Origin: a virus
Strand: one strand, 5' to 3'
Length of the DNA stretch: 47,668 nucleotides
Virus record (IMG/VR): IMGVR_UViG_3300037157_000019
Coordinates: 1-47,668 of that record
Position numbers and translations under genes: made by a program. Below the pieces are notes generated by a model. The model saw only the letters and a program-made list of their open reading frames with translations, was not told the DNA's origin and did no database searches. How positions within the stretch are numbered: position 1 is the first letter of the stretch; each line of letters starts with the position of its first letter. Below, piece by piece: positions 14,635 through 22,375 of the stretch.

Positions 14635-15463
14635 CTGGCCCCTGGTTAGATACTACGCTAAGTCTCTCGTGATGTCTGGGTTCGACGGACGAAAGATCAT
14701 GTTCGTAGATCGGATGCCAGAAGAGTCCAAAAACGAACTTCGGAATCTAGGGTTTGAGGTAATCGACTTCACCGTCGACGGGATTAACGATACCAATTTC
14801 CTTTCACAAGGACGGTTCGTCTCGATGCTGGAGTTCTTGAAGGACCGATATCAGGAGTTTAGATACATCATCTGGACGGATGTGGGGGACGTGATCTTCC
14901 AGACGGACCCGTCGGTCTGGTTGGAGAGGAACATCGGACAGCATCACCTGGTCGCGGCGAACGAATGCTGGCGCATCAAGGATGAAGGCTTCAACGACAT
15001 GTTGCTCCGAGATTCCATGTTTGACGATGGTTACGCGCAAGTGCGGGAGCACGAGGCCTTGTGTTGTGGAACATTAGGGGGAACGTCGGAGTGGGTGTAT
15101 AGAACATTTCTAGATGTTTACACCTGGGTTCGAGATACGATGGTTCGTAAGGGTAGGTTCAACAACTACTCCCCTATCGACCAGTCGGTGTTGAACTATT
15201 TCCTTCGGCAATCACCCTACAAAGAGGTGACGACAGTCCCACGGATGTCCGAGGGTTTTACGGCGACCTGTTCGGCCTTTCGAGGCAACGGCTTCAACAG
15301 CCACATCACCTTCAACCGTGATTTGTTGACGGATGCGACTCCGATCTTCGACAAAGGATCTGCCACGGTCTTCACCCCTAACGGCAAGATGCCGTTCTCG
15401 ATAGTCCATCAGTACAATCGGGATGCGGAGTGGAAGGCGCTGATCGACAAGAAATATCAGTGA
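14594..15463 (+). CDS. GT-A-type glycosyltransferase-like protein
   Basis: The 289 aa protein begins MKNDLVVSCCRGFDWPLVRY and has a nucleotide-diphospho-sugar-transferase-like layout. FVSMLEFLKDRYQEFRYIIW leads into TDVGDVIFQTDP, a D-x-x-D metal/donor site at about residues 96-107. Later CCGTLGGTSEWVYRTFLDVY and YSPIDQSVLNYFLRQSPYKE form the acceptor half, and SIVHQYNRD carries the C-terminal His often seen in these enzymes. A ribosome site AAGGGGGAGCC precedes the ATG, which lies inside the end of the epimerase gene. It probably transfers a hexose in the same pathway; donor and acceptor are unknown. Confidence 0.8.
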   Translation: MKNDLVVSCCRGFDWPLVRYYAKSLVMSGFDGRKIMFVDRMPEESKNELRNLGFEVIDFTVDGINDTNFLSQGRFVSMLEFLKDRYQEFRYIIWTDVGDVIFQTDPSVWLERNIGQHHLVAANECWRIKDEGFNDMLLRDSMFDDGYAQVREHEALCCGTLGGTSEWVYRTFLDVYTWVRDTMVRKGRFNNYSPIDQSVLNYFLRQSPYKEVTTVPRMSEGFTATCSAFRGNGFNSHITFNRDLLTDATPIFDKGSATVFTPNGKMPFSIVHQYNRDAEWKALIDKKYQ

Positions 15464-15469
15464 GGAGCC

Positions 15470-17053
15470 ATGAAGATTCTCATCGCCATCGTGAGTTGTC
15501 GTCGAGATGCCCGCAATGGGTTTAACCAGGCGGTACGAGATACATGGCTGAAAGATATCTCGAAGTTTCCTGAGGTCGAGTACAAGTTTTTCATTGGAGA
15601 CAACACTCTCGCGAGTGCTGAAGAAGAGAAAGCGATTCGGGAATCCGTAGGAAACCCATCCGACCCAAATCGGGGGATTAACTACAGGGAGAAGTGCGAC
15701 GAGTGCGCGAGAAGCGCGGCGAGGGAGGGATTGTATACCCCCAGGGTCGACGAAATCGTTCTTCCCGTCCCTGATGATTATCTCCATCTCCCCGTGAAGA
15801 CGCGGGAGGTTCTGCGCTGGGCGGACGAGCGCGGGTATGACTTCGTTTACAAGTGCGACACAGACACCTATGTGGCTCTCGACCGATTGCTTAAGAGCGG
15901 CTTCGAGAAGTACGACTTCAGCGGCGGGCCTTCGGGCGAGAACGTCGCGGGCGGTGGCGGGTGGTGGGCTAGCCGAAAGGCTATCGGTTTTGTTATTTAT
16001 AGAAAGATCGATAGCTGGGCAGAAGACTGCTGGCTGTCGGGCGTTCTGCGGAGTCAAGGGATTCCTCTTCATCAGGATAAGCGATACAGCGACGACGTAG
16101 TCCGTCCGACGAACGATCTCATTTCTACGCACGTCGGGTTTCGGGTTGGGTACGAGGTCGAACGTATGTATCGCGTGCATCGCGGTATGGAGGGTGAAGC
16201 ACCAAAAGTTCTCATCACGGTTTCGGGCTGGGTCACAGGCGCGAAGAACGGCGACCATCAAGCGATTCGGGAAACATGGGCGACTAGAGTTGCGAAGTAT
16301 CCGAACCTCGATTACAAGTTTTTCATTGGAGACGGAACTCCGATAAGCGACACGGATGAGGCGCTGTTAGCGCCCTCGTTGCAGCACGCAGGTCGAGGTC
16401 ACAAGCAGAAAGCATTGACGACTAGGGACCAGCCCAAGACGGATTACGCCCCGCAGGACGACGAGATTCTCGTTCCTTGTCCAGACGGTTATCTGTACAT
16501 GGGTCATAAGACGTGGCACAGTCATCGATGGGCACTCGATCGCGGATTCGAGCACATCTTCCAATGTTTCCCCGACACGTTCATCGACGTGGATAAGTTG
16601 ATGAAGAGCCGATTCGAGGATCATTCCTTCATAGGAGCACCTATCGGCAGTACGGGTGGAAAGTTGAAATTCGCCGCAGGCGGATGTGGATATTGGTTGA
16701 ATAGGAAAGCGACCGAGATCGTGCTGGCAACAAAACCAGACGACTGGGCGGAAGATCGCTGGGTCGGAAAGGCCCTAGGGGACCAGGGAGTCTATCTCTG
16801 GCACGACAATAATTACGGCGATAAGAACCGTCAACCTCGCACGAACAATGCATTCATCACCCAGCATCTATGCGAGACGCCGATGGTTTACAACAACCAG
16901 ATGATGCGTGATGCATACGCGGCGAGCAAGACCGACGCCCCGATTGAACCATTGAGTTCTGCTAGACAGCGTCGTGTTGTTAATAAGACCACCAGACGAC
17001 CTCTACGGAACGACCTTTGCCGGGACTGGTTTGACACCCACCCCCGTAAGTAA
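15470..17053 (+). CDS. Tandem GT31-like glycosyltransferase (two catalytic-like domains)
   Basis: The 527 aa protein is a fusion of two copies of the fold found in the 10761-11456 protein. Domain 1 (about 1-240) has NGFNQAVRDTWLKD, the intact metal motif YKCDTDTYV, GENVAGGGGWWASRKA and SWAEDCWLSGVLRSQGI. Domain 2 (about 245-490) has KNGDHQAIRETWATR, the altered FQCFPDTFIDV where D-x-D is expected, FAAGGCGYWLNRKA and DWAEDRWVGKALGDQGV. Both share YKFFIGD after the first helix. So domain 1 is probably active and domain 2 may be a binding or regulatory copy. The start follows GAGGAGCC. It closes the sugar cassette and is followed by a basic tail. Confidence 0.8.
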   Translation: MKILIAIVSCRRDARNGFNQAVRDTWLKDISKFPEVEYKFFIGDNTLASAEEEKAIRESVGNPSDPNRGINYREKCDECARSAAREGLYTPRVDEIVLPVPDDYLHLPVKTREVLRWADERGYDFVYKCDTDTYVALDRLLKSGFEKYDFSGGPSGENVAGGGGWWASRKAIGFVIYRKIDSWAEDCWLSGVLRSQGIPLHQDKRYSDDVVRPTNDLISTHVGFRVGYEVERMYRVHRGMEGEAPKVLITVSGWVTGAKNGDHQAIRETWATRVAKYPNLDYKFFIGDGTPISDTDEALLAPSLQHAGRGHKQKALTTRDQPKTDYAPQDDEILVPCPDGYLYMGHKTWHSHRWALDRGFEHIFQCFPDTFIDVDKLMKSRFEDHSFIGAPIGSTGGKLKFAAGGCGYWLNRKATEIVLATKPDDWAEDRWVGKALGDQGVYLWHDNNYGDKNRQPRTNNAFITQHLCETPMVYNNQMMRDAYAASKTDAPIEPLSSARQRRVVNKTTRRPLRNDLCRDWFDTHPRK

Positions 17054-17073
17054 TAGGAATTAAAGGAGATATC

Positions 17074-17427
17074 ATGGCATTACTTGCAACGCTTGAACCC
17101 GCTGGCGCAGGAGTATCGGGCCAACAGACGAAGGGCATCACCGCCCAGTACCAACTCGACGGCACCAAGCCCACCCCCGAGACCCCGAATGTCTCTGGTG
17201 TTCATCCGTATGACAGCGGAACGATTGTCATCAACACGAAACCTGGTCACGCGCCCGAGAAGCTCGTGTCTGGAGTCGTACAGCGTTCCTCGCAACTCCT
17301 GTGCACGCTATCACCAGGCGCGGTAGGCAACGCTCTGACTGCGACGTCAGGTGTCGGGCTTATCCCGACTGTCCCCGCAGGATCGAATGTGGTGGACGGA
17401 CTTTCGCAAGCGCCCAACCACGAGTAA
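17074..17427 (+). CDS. Hypothetical virion-like protein (117 aa)
   Basis: It starts at 17074 after AAAGGAGATATC. The protein MALLATLEPAGAGVSGQQTK is rich in Thr, Gly, Pro and Val with almost no charge, and ends NVVDGLSQAPNHE. That composition is typical of small virion or capsid-associated beta proteins. No family is recognised. It follows the sugar cassette and begins the run of virion-like genes. Confidence 0.6.
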   Translation: MALLATLEPAGAGVSGQQTKGITAQYQLDGTKPTPETPNVSGVHPYDSGTIVINTKPGHAPEKLVSGVVQRSSQLLCTLSPGAVGNALTATSGVGLIPTVPAGSNVVDGLSQAPNHE

Positions 17428-17465
17428 TCTGTCAGATTGGTGCACGGTTCTTACAAGGAGATCTT

Positions 17466-17633
17466 ATGATGATGGATATGGTTTTTGCCGCTGCAGGTTT
17501 CGGCGTCGGCGTGTTCTGCCCTGCCGTAGCACGGGAAGTGAAATCGTGGTTTTCGAAAGAAGCCACTGTAGCCAAGACCGCCGCAACTTCGGTTGTGTCT
17601 GGTGCAGTGTCTGCCGAAGTTAAGAAACTGTAG
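17466..17633 (+). CDS. Small Ala-rich membrane-anchored protein (55 aa)
   Basis: The ATG at 17466 has AAGGAGATCTT upstream. MMMDMVFAAAGFGVGVFCPA is a hydrophobic N-terminal segment, followed by VAREVKSWFSKEATVAKTAA, an amphipathic helix, and a basic end (AEVKKL). One N-terminal membrane helix is likely. The function is unknown. Confidence 0.6.
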   Translation: MMMDMVFAAAGFGVGVFCPAVAREVKSWFSKEATVAKTAATSVVSGAVSAEVKKL

Positions 17634-17655
17634 CTGTCAGGCAGCGTCACGATAC

Positions 17656-17683
17656 GGGGGCTGCTGATAACAGCCCCTATTAA
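17656..17683 (+). terminator. Hairpin terminator GGGGCTG-N7-CAGCCCC
   Basis: Stem 17657-17663 with 17671-17677, loop CTGATAA, then TATTAAAA. The identical stem and loop occur again at 36622-36642. It lies between the 55-aa protein gene and the SprT-like gene. Confidence 0.55.
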
Positions 17684-17697
17684 AACACGGTGAACCT

Positions 17698-18084
17698 ATG
17701 GATTCAGGGTGGACTCAGATGATACGCAAGGACAAATCGGATCCTAACCTGAAACGGTATTACCGCCTGCTTAACACCAAGTTTTTCAACGGCACCTTAC
17801 CAGACAATGTTATCGTGCGTTGGGCTCGTGTAGGAGAGGAAGCAGACTGTGCGAGTACAGGTCATTGCAAACCGCAGGATCCGAACCAATATGTGATCTT
17901 GCTAAACCGTAAGAAGTGTGCATCGCCCTCGATCAAGGTCGTGCACCTACTCCACGAGTGCGTACATGTGGCGACCCACATGAAAGACGATCACGGACCA
18001 GAGTTCGATGCTTGGCACAAACTGCTCACCCAACGGGGGGCATTCGTCAAAGGCGCAGTCTTAAAAGATACTACGTTGTTCTAA
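17698..18084 (+). CDS. SprT-like zinc metallopeptidase
   Basis: The 128 aa protein has the SprT-like zinc site LLHECVHVATHMKDDHGPEF (H-E-x-x-H with a downstream H-G-x-E-F) near residues 84-103. The N-terminal part (YYRLLNTKFFNGTLPDNVIV) is the family-typical L-N-x-x-F-F-x-G-x-L-P segment, and an Asn-Arg strand (YVILLNRKKC) precedes the helix. SprT/Spartan-type enzymes cleave proteins, in eukaryotes DNA-protein crosslinks. In phages the role is not known; protein removal from DNA or capsid maturation are possible. The ribosome site is weak (GGTGA), so the start could be Met8. Confidence 0.85.
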   Translation: MDSGWTQMIRKDKSDPNLKRYYRLLNTKFFNGTLPDNVIVRWARVGEEADCASTGHCKPQDPNQYVILLNRKKCASPSIKVVHLLHECVHVATHMKDDHGPEFDAWHKLLTQRGAFVKGAVLKDTTLF

Positions 18085-18106
18085 CCAAAATCTGGAGGGG
18101 TCTCTA

Positions 18107-18430
18107 ATGCCAGGGAAAAACATCCCGCGAGCGAAGAAGCGATGTCGCGATGAGTACATTCGCATGCTGAAAGACCACAAAACGGGGAAAGCGCCGCTGA
18201 TAGCGTTGATGCGGAGATCAGTCACTGACAGGATCGCAGTACTTGACGGGCTCTTCCCGAAAGAGATTCTGTACACCGAACCCCGACCTATAAGGCAGAC
18301 TGCCGCCCCGACCGTCGAAGAGTTAGACTTCGACGCGGAAGTCCAGAAGTTACGAGACAAGAAACAGAAAGAGCGGGAGGAATCAGATGGTCATAGCCAC
18401 AGTGACGGAAGCGCAAGCCCGAGAGTATGA
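18107..18430 (+). CDS. Hypothetical protein, possible small terminase-like (107 aa)
   Basis: The start follows CTGGAGGGGTCTCTA. MPGKNIPRAKKRCRDEYIRM is basic and helical. The middle (APLIALMRRSVTDRIAVLDG) could form a helix-turn-helix, and the C-terminus (FDAEVQKLRDKKQKEREESD) is a charged coiled coil. A DNA-binding head plus oligomerising coil upstream of the large terminase would suit a small terminase, but about 4 kb of other genes intervene and no signature is clear. It overlaps the next gene by 44 nt. Confidence 0.5.
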   Translation: MPGKNIPRAKKRCRDEYIRMLKDHKTGKAPLIALMRRSVTDRIAVLDGLFPKEILYTEPRPIRQTAAPTVEELDFDAEVQKLRDKKQKEREESDGHSHSDGSASPRV

Positions 18431-18683
18431 GAAGCATGCGTGGCATCTAGGCGGTATTAAGCCCCTTCTCGATAAAACCACGATGCGGTTCGCGACCGAT
18501 TTCGCCAATGTCGTTCTCAAAGGTTTTGTGGCCGAATATTCGGTCGTCATCAAGAAGCAAGTCGTCGACGAGATTCGGGCACTCGCTCAGAAGAAGCGGG
18601 ATGAAGGGGCTACAGACGCTATCGCATCGCAGCCGGTAGGCGCTTCAACTCCGCAACCTGGAAAGATAGTCCTTACGGATTAG
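18387..18683 (+). CDS. Hypothetical helical protein (98 aa)
   Basis: It starts at 18387 after GGGAGGAATCAG. MVIATVTEAQAREYEKHAWH is followed by long helices (RFATDFANVVLKGFVAEYSV, VVDEIRALAQKKRDEG) and a flexible Thr/Pro-rich end. No family is recognised. It overlaps the previous gene and precedes a run of beta-rich virion-like proteins. Confidence 0.6.
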   Translation: MVIATVTEAQAREYEKHAWHLGGIKPLLDKTTMRFATDFANVVLKGFVAEYSVVIKKQVVDEIRALAQKKRDEGATDAIASQPVGASTPQPGKIVLTD

Positions 18684-18691
18684 GAGATATC

Positions 18692-19198
18692 ATGCTTAGT
18701 TACGTTGGAAGAGTTTCACCCCCGACAATGCCTGTACCGCCCGAAGGGGCGCTGTATTGGGATTTCGTAAACGGGAGTCTGTACGGTTCTCAACCAGGTT
18801 CAGGTACGTGGGCGTTCATCGCAGGTACGAGCGCAGCGGGAGTTCCCGCAACACCCGTCGTTGAAGCCCGCTTGCAAGCGGTCAACACTACGATTCCGCA
18901 ATCATTGAGTTTTCTTACGACCACGACTCAGATGTACGATCTATCGATCTATCTGAAGTCCACAGGCGGGGGAATATCGGGCTCGACCTACACGAAGACG
19001 GTTTCCTATACGGCAGCCGACGGGTCTGGAGTTCAGACGATAGTAATAGTTCTGCATCTCGATGTTGCAAACGTCATTATGGAGACCTACCCACTCCTGG
19101 CACTCGCTAACACCACAATCAGCACCGTTGGGGTGTATAGTGCTGGAGCAGCTGGAACGCCGTACACGATTGCCGAACGCATCGTGGCGATGACCTAG
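18692..19198 (+). CDS. Beta-rich virion-like protein (168 aa)
   Basis: It starts at 18692 after TTAGGAGATATC. The N-terminal PPEGALYWDFVNGSLYGSQPG is a common motif of phage structural and fibre proteins (display of a printed-ring or cap domain). The rest alternates strands rich in Thr/Val/Ser (TKTVSYTAADGSGVQTIVIV, ANVIMETYPLLALANTTIST). A tail or head appendage role is likely, by composition only. Confidence 0.6.
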   Translation: MLSYVGRVSPPTMPVPPEGALYWDFVNGSLYGSQPGSGTWAFIAGTSAAGVPATPVVEARLQAVNTTIPQSLSFLTTTTQMYDLSIYLKSTGGGISGSTYTKTVSYTAADGSGVQTIVIVLHLDVANVIMETYPLLALANTTISTVGVYSAGAAGTPYTIAERIVAMT

Positions 19199-19206
19199 GA
19201 GATTCT

Positions 19207-19734
19207 ATGTCACAACACTATATGGGGGGAAATTCTGTAATCACGAACACGGAAGCAATCCTGTTCGCCGATGGCACTCTACAGACGACCGCCGCAACAG
19301 GCGGGGCTCCTGCGGTACAGCAGGCCTCGGTAACTCTTACATCAGCCCAGTTGCTGGCGTTGAGCACTACGCCCGTGACGCTGATTCCTGCGCCAGGAGT
19401 AGGTTTCTATCTGTTCCCGCAGTATTACGTCATGGAGTACACCTTCGGGGGCACCGCATATTCATCGCCCGCCCACTCGAACGCTTGTTACTTCACTCTC
19501 GGCCCTCCGCCTGTCACCACCTCGAACGAGATCGTAGTCTACGACTGGGCGAGTGCGACGACAGGTATTATCGAGTCCGCCGTATCTTGTCTCTTCTACG
19601 GACTCTGTGGTGAAGGTCTTGTACCTTTCACGATTGGAGTCAACGCCCCGCTGGTCTTTAGCGCACCCGCTGCGCTCTCGCTCGGTAACGGCACGTTGAA
19701 GATTACGGTCAATTACTCCGTCGTCGCAGTATAG
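19207..19734 (+). CDS. Virion appendage-like protein (175 aa)
   Basis: The start follows TAGGAGATTCT, a leader also used at 20099. The N-terminal NTEAILFADGTLQTTAA is a frequent motif of phage tail-fibre and receptor-binding proteins (x-A-I-x-F-x-D-G-T-x-Q-x-T-A). The remainder is Thr/Pro/aromatic-rich beta sequence ending TLKITVNYSVVAV. This fits a capsid fibre or tail-spike component. It is followed by a shorter protein of similar style. Confidence 0.6.
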   Translation: MSQHYMGGNSVITNTEAILFADGTLQTTAATGGAPAVQQASVTLTSAQLLALSTTPVTLIPAPGVGFYLFPQYYVMEYTFGGTAYSSPAHSNACYFTLGPPPVTTSNEIVVYDWASATTGIIESAVSCLFYGLCGEGLVPFTIGVNAPLVFSAPAALSLGNGTLKITVNYSVVAV

Positions 19735-19742
19735 GAGCCGAC

Positions 19743-20090
19743 ATGAACATCGTCAATCTAGCTTTTTCGGACAGCACCAACCAGGGTACCGCCGCTCAAC
19801 CTCCGCTAGTTTACCAGACGGCGAGAGTGCATCTGGGCGTGATTGCTTCCGCCACACCTTCTACCCCGCCCACAGTTCTAAATTGGACGACTCCCTTCGC
19901 CAACAATAATTACACCGTCACAGGTTCGGTAACTGTAGCGGAGACCCCTTCGGATGGGGCGGCTACCGCTATCTGCTGCATCGGCATGATTCAGTATCAA
20001 CCTGGCGGAGTGGGTATCGTCTTCGTGGTCTGCAACGCCGATGGCGTGACGCACGATGTAACCGCACAGTTCATAGCGATTCACGATTAG
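19743..20090 (+). CDS. Virion appendage-like protein (115 aa)
   Basis: MNIVNLAFSDSTNQGTAAQP starts at 19743 after TAGGAGCCGAC. The protein is strand-rich (NWTTPFANNNYTVTGSVTVA, VGIVFVVCNADGVTHDVTAQ) and resembles the H-type C-terminal domain of phage fibre proteins that ends in an A-x-x-H-D segment (here FIAIHD). It forms a set with the two preceding genes, perhaps head fibres. Confidence 0.6.
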   Translation: MNIVNLAFSDSTNQGTAAQPPLVYQTARVHLGVIASATPSTPPTVLNWTTPFANNNYTVTGSVTVAETPSDGAATAICCIGMIQYQPGGVGIVFVVCNADGVTHDVTAQFIAIHD

Positions 20091-20098
20091 GAGATTCT

Positions 20099-20503
20099 AT
20101 GAGGCCACGCACATTACGTGCGGCCCTCAACGCAATCGAGGAGATGTTAACAGGCAAGGAATACTCGGGGGCTTTGTGGGACGTACTCACATGCCTAAGA
20201 GGTCCCGACTCTCGCAATCGGAAATTGAAATACGCCACGACAGCGGTCATCAGGTCGGCGGCATTTCCCAGTAGGCCATGTGAAGAGAGAAGCATCTTCG
20301 GGCGGGATTCAGAGAGGTTGGCGAAGCGGCGAAGAAAACTCTTTCGCAAACGCAAAGATCAGAACCATTTTCGAGAGCATGTGGCTGATGCCTTTCTCGC
20401 ACTAGAGTTGAGTATCGGAGGAGTCAATGGCATACAAACCCATTCTCGAAGAAGTAATTCCTCATCTCTGGGTGGGCGACGAGGAGGCGGTGCCCGGGGC
20501 TAA
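20099..20503 (+). CDS. Basic hypothetical protein (134 aa)
   Basis: The start has the same TAGGAGATTCT leader as the gene at 19207. MRPRTLRAALNAIEEMLTGK is helical; the middle is very basic (RDSERLAKRRRKLFRKRKDQ) and could bind DNA or RNA. The last 25 residues (SLGGRRGGGARG at the end) are read inside the following gene, a 77 nt overlap, which is unusually long and may be functionally unimportant. No family is recognised. Confidence 0.55.
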   Translation: MRPRTLRAALNAIEEMLTGKEYSGALWDVLTCLRGPDSRNRKLKYATTAVIRSAAFPSRPCEERSIFGRDSERLAKRRRKLFRKRKDQNHFREHVADAFLALELSIGGVNGIQTHSRRSNSSSLGGRRGGGARG

Positions 20504-20954
20504 TCGACGGGGATATTCTATCCTTGCGGCTTGCAAGGATGGGTCTCCTGATTGCCATCGTGCGATGCTGCTTTATGAAAGTCTCGCAGCGCCTCACGAC
20601 GCGAATTATTATTTCTATCGTTCGGACAAGAAGCACCTCGCTCTGAATCTCATCGACGTTGATGATACCTCGTTGATCCCCGATGTGGTTATTGATGCAG
20701 GGTTGAATTTCATCAAAGAGCGATATGACGCAGGCGAGAAAGTTTTTGTTCACTGCGTTGCGGGACATAGTAGAGGTCCGACGATGATGCTCATGTTCCT
20801 CCGAACCATTGGGGAGTTCCCCGAAGGCTTTGCAAGAGCCGAGCATAAGTTCAAGACGCTCTACCCCCCGTATGATCCAGGAACAGGCATGCGCTCATAT
20901 GCACGAGAACGTTGGAAAGAATTATCCAAGTTTTTCGATAAATCACCAGTCTAA
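20427..20954 (+). CDS. Dual-specificity phosphatase (Cys-based)
   Basis: The 175 aa protein has the active-site loop VFVHCVAGHSRGPTMMLMFL (H-C-x5-R; Cys and Arg about residues 110 and 116) of the dual-specificity/protein tyrosine phosphatase family. It also has the upstream general-acid region (LIDVDDTSLIP) and the opening strand VIPHLWVGDEEAVPG. The usual Ser/Thr after Arg is Gly here. The start follows GGAGGAGTCA. Phage-borne copies are uncommon. It could dephosphorylate host proteins, nucleotides or RNA 5' ends. It stands between virion-like genes. Confidence 0.85.
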   Translation: MAYKPILEEVIPHLWVGDEEAVPGANRRGYSILAACKDGSPDCHRAMLLYESLAAPHDANYYFYRSDKKHLALNLIDVDDTSLIPDVVIDAGLNFIKERYDAGEKVFVHCVAGHSRGPTMMLMFLRTIGEFPEGFARAEHKFKTLYPPYDPGTGMRSYARERWKELSKFFDKSPV

Positions 20955-20965
20955 TTAACTGGTGA
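20943..20965 (+). other. Perfect 8 bp hairpin at the phosphatase stop codon
   Basis: TCACCAGT / ACTGGTGA around a 7 nt loop spans the last codons and stop. The sequence after it is G-rich, not T-rich, so it is more likely a translation or RNA-stability element than an intrinsic terminator. Confidence 0.4.
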
Positions 20966-20996
20966 TGGGGGCGGTATGGTCACAAAGGAAAATAAA

Positions 20997-21329
20997 ATGT
21001 CAATCTATGATGTTCTCCACGATAAGTCGAAAGGCCCGAAGAAAGAGATCAAGTCGATCACTCACACTAAGACCCACAATGGCAAGCATGTAATGACGCA
21101 TAAGCATCATGCGCCACACGATTCTGAGAAGCACGACGAAGTTCACATGCACGACAACATGGCTGACGTCCACGATCACATGGAGAAGCACGCTGGGACA
21201 GAAGCACCCGGCGAGGCCCCTGGCGATATGGCCGGTGGGGCACCGCAGTTGACGGCCTCTCCCTCGCCCGCACCGCCCGCAGTACCCGGCGCAGGCGCAG
21301 GTCCGATGGCCCCGCCCGCAGGCATGTAA
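20997..21329 (+). CDS. His-rich protein (110 aa)
   Basis: I place the start at 20997 (AAGGAAA seven bases upstream); an ATG seven codons earlier has no good site. The middle third is very His-rich (THTKTHNGKHVMTHKHHAPH, then VHMHDNMADVHDHMEKH), with more than a dozen His in about 45 residues. The C-terminus is Pro/Ala/Gly-rich and disordered. It could bind divalent metals. A virion-internal or assembly role is a guess from its neighbours. Confidence 0.6.
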   Translation: MSIYDVLHDKSKGPKKEIKSITHTKTHNGKHVMTHKHHAPHDSEKHDEVHMHDNMADVHDHMEKHAGTEAPGEAPGDMAGGAPQLTASPSPAPPAVPGAGAGPMAPPAGM

Positions 21330-21346
21330 AGATTTACTGGAGACAT

Positions 21347-22357
21347 ATGGCACAAGAGACGCCGATAGGCACCGAGTTGAACGAGAAGGTGAAGATGCGG
21401 AACGCGGCGGATCAAGCCTTGAATCCCGCACCCGCTCCCGCTGAATCCCCGCGTACAGGTTCCGAACCACTCCCAGGTGCGGACAAACCGCGCAAGCTCA
21501 TTAAGGGAGAGGTTCCCATCCCTAGGAAAGACATCGAAGACTGGTCCCGTCCTCTATTGTCGCAGAAACCCGTGAAGAAGTATGACGGGGGTGGCAGAGT
21601 CAACGTCAACGACGGTAACCACGAACTCGCTATCCTTCAAGACGGTGAGCGTGTCTTGACGCCCGAACAAAATCGAAAGTATGAAGCGAAGACCATGGCG
21701 AAAACCGCCGCAGGAGCCGCACCTAGGTTGGATTGCTATGACAACGGCGGAGTTGTAAAGACTGCTGCTGGGGCCGACCCTAAGATCGCTTGCTACGATA
21801 AGGGCGGGGTCGTTCATTCCACAGACGAGAAATCTCACTTCCACCGCGCTATGGCGCACCTCAACCACGGCGGATTGCATCGTGCTCTAGGCATTCCCGA
21901 AGACCAGGATATCCCGCTGGCGAAGAAACAAGCGGCGGCCAACAGCGAAAATCCCCACACAGCGAAGATGGGTGCAATGGCGACCGCCATGCACGGATGG
22001 GCAGGTCAAGCAGGCGGTAAGGCGAAGTGTTACGACAAAGGCGGCGTGGTAGGCGAAGATGCGGATAAAGGTACTCCCGCCTCGCCGAGCACTCTCCCCT
22101 CCCCAGGAACTAGCACCAGCACAGGCGGCGCTACGGCTCATCGTAACACAGGCGCGGCGACAGGCGGAGCGGTGACTATAACTACGTCTGGATCAAGCAG
22201 CACTGATACGTCGACTGCGACAGGAGCGGGAGCAAAAGGCAGCGGTAAAGGAGAAGGCAACGGCAAATCTCCCGAGAAAGCCCACCCACTTCATATCACG
22301 GTTAACTCGATGGGGAAGAGTGGAAACGCCATAGACGCAAAAAAGGGCAACATTTAA
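21347..22357 (+). CDS. Low-complexity virion-like protein with CYDxGGVV repeats (336 aa)
   Basis: MAQETPIGTELNEKVKMRNA starts at 21347. Around residues 78-105 lies KKYDGGGRVNVNDGNHELAI followed by LQDGERVLTPEQN, similar to a motif common in phage tape-measure and internal virion proteins. Four related units, KKYDGGGRV, CYDNGGVV, CYDKGGVV and CYDKGGVV, are spread along the protein. The C-terminal 100 residues are Ser/Thr/Gly-rich and disordered. It precedes the large terminase. A structural or internal virion role is likely; no enzyme motif is present. Confidence 0.6.
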   Translation: MAQETPIGTELNEKVKMRNAADQALNPAPAPAESPRTGSEPLPGADKPRKLIKGEVPIPRKDIEDWSRPLLSQKPVKKYDGGGRVNVNDGNHELAILQDGERVLTPEQNRKYEAKTMAKTAAGAAPRLDCYDNGGVVKTAAGADPKIACYDKGGVVHSTDEKSHFHRAMAHLNHGGLHRALGIPEDQDIPLAKKQAAANSENPHTAKMGAMATAMHGWAGQAGGKAKCYDKGGVVGEDADKGTPASPSTLPSPGTSTSTGGATAHRNTGAATGGAVTITTSGSSSTDTSTATGAGAKGSGKGEGNGKSPEKAHPLHITVNSMGKSGNAIDAKKGNI

Positions 22358-22375
22358 CATTTTGATGGAGGAGTC

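Noticed and set aside
15212-16261. 349-codon minus-strand frame opposite the glycosyltransferase genes
   Set aside because: It has no ribosome site and lies antisense to two genes with clear motifs. It is a shadow of their codon pattern.
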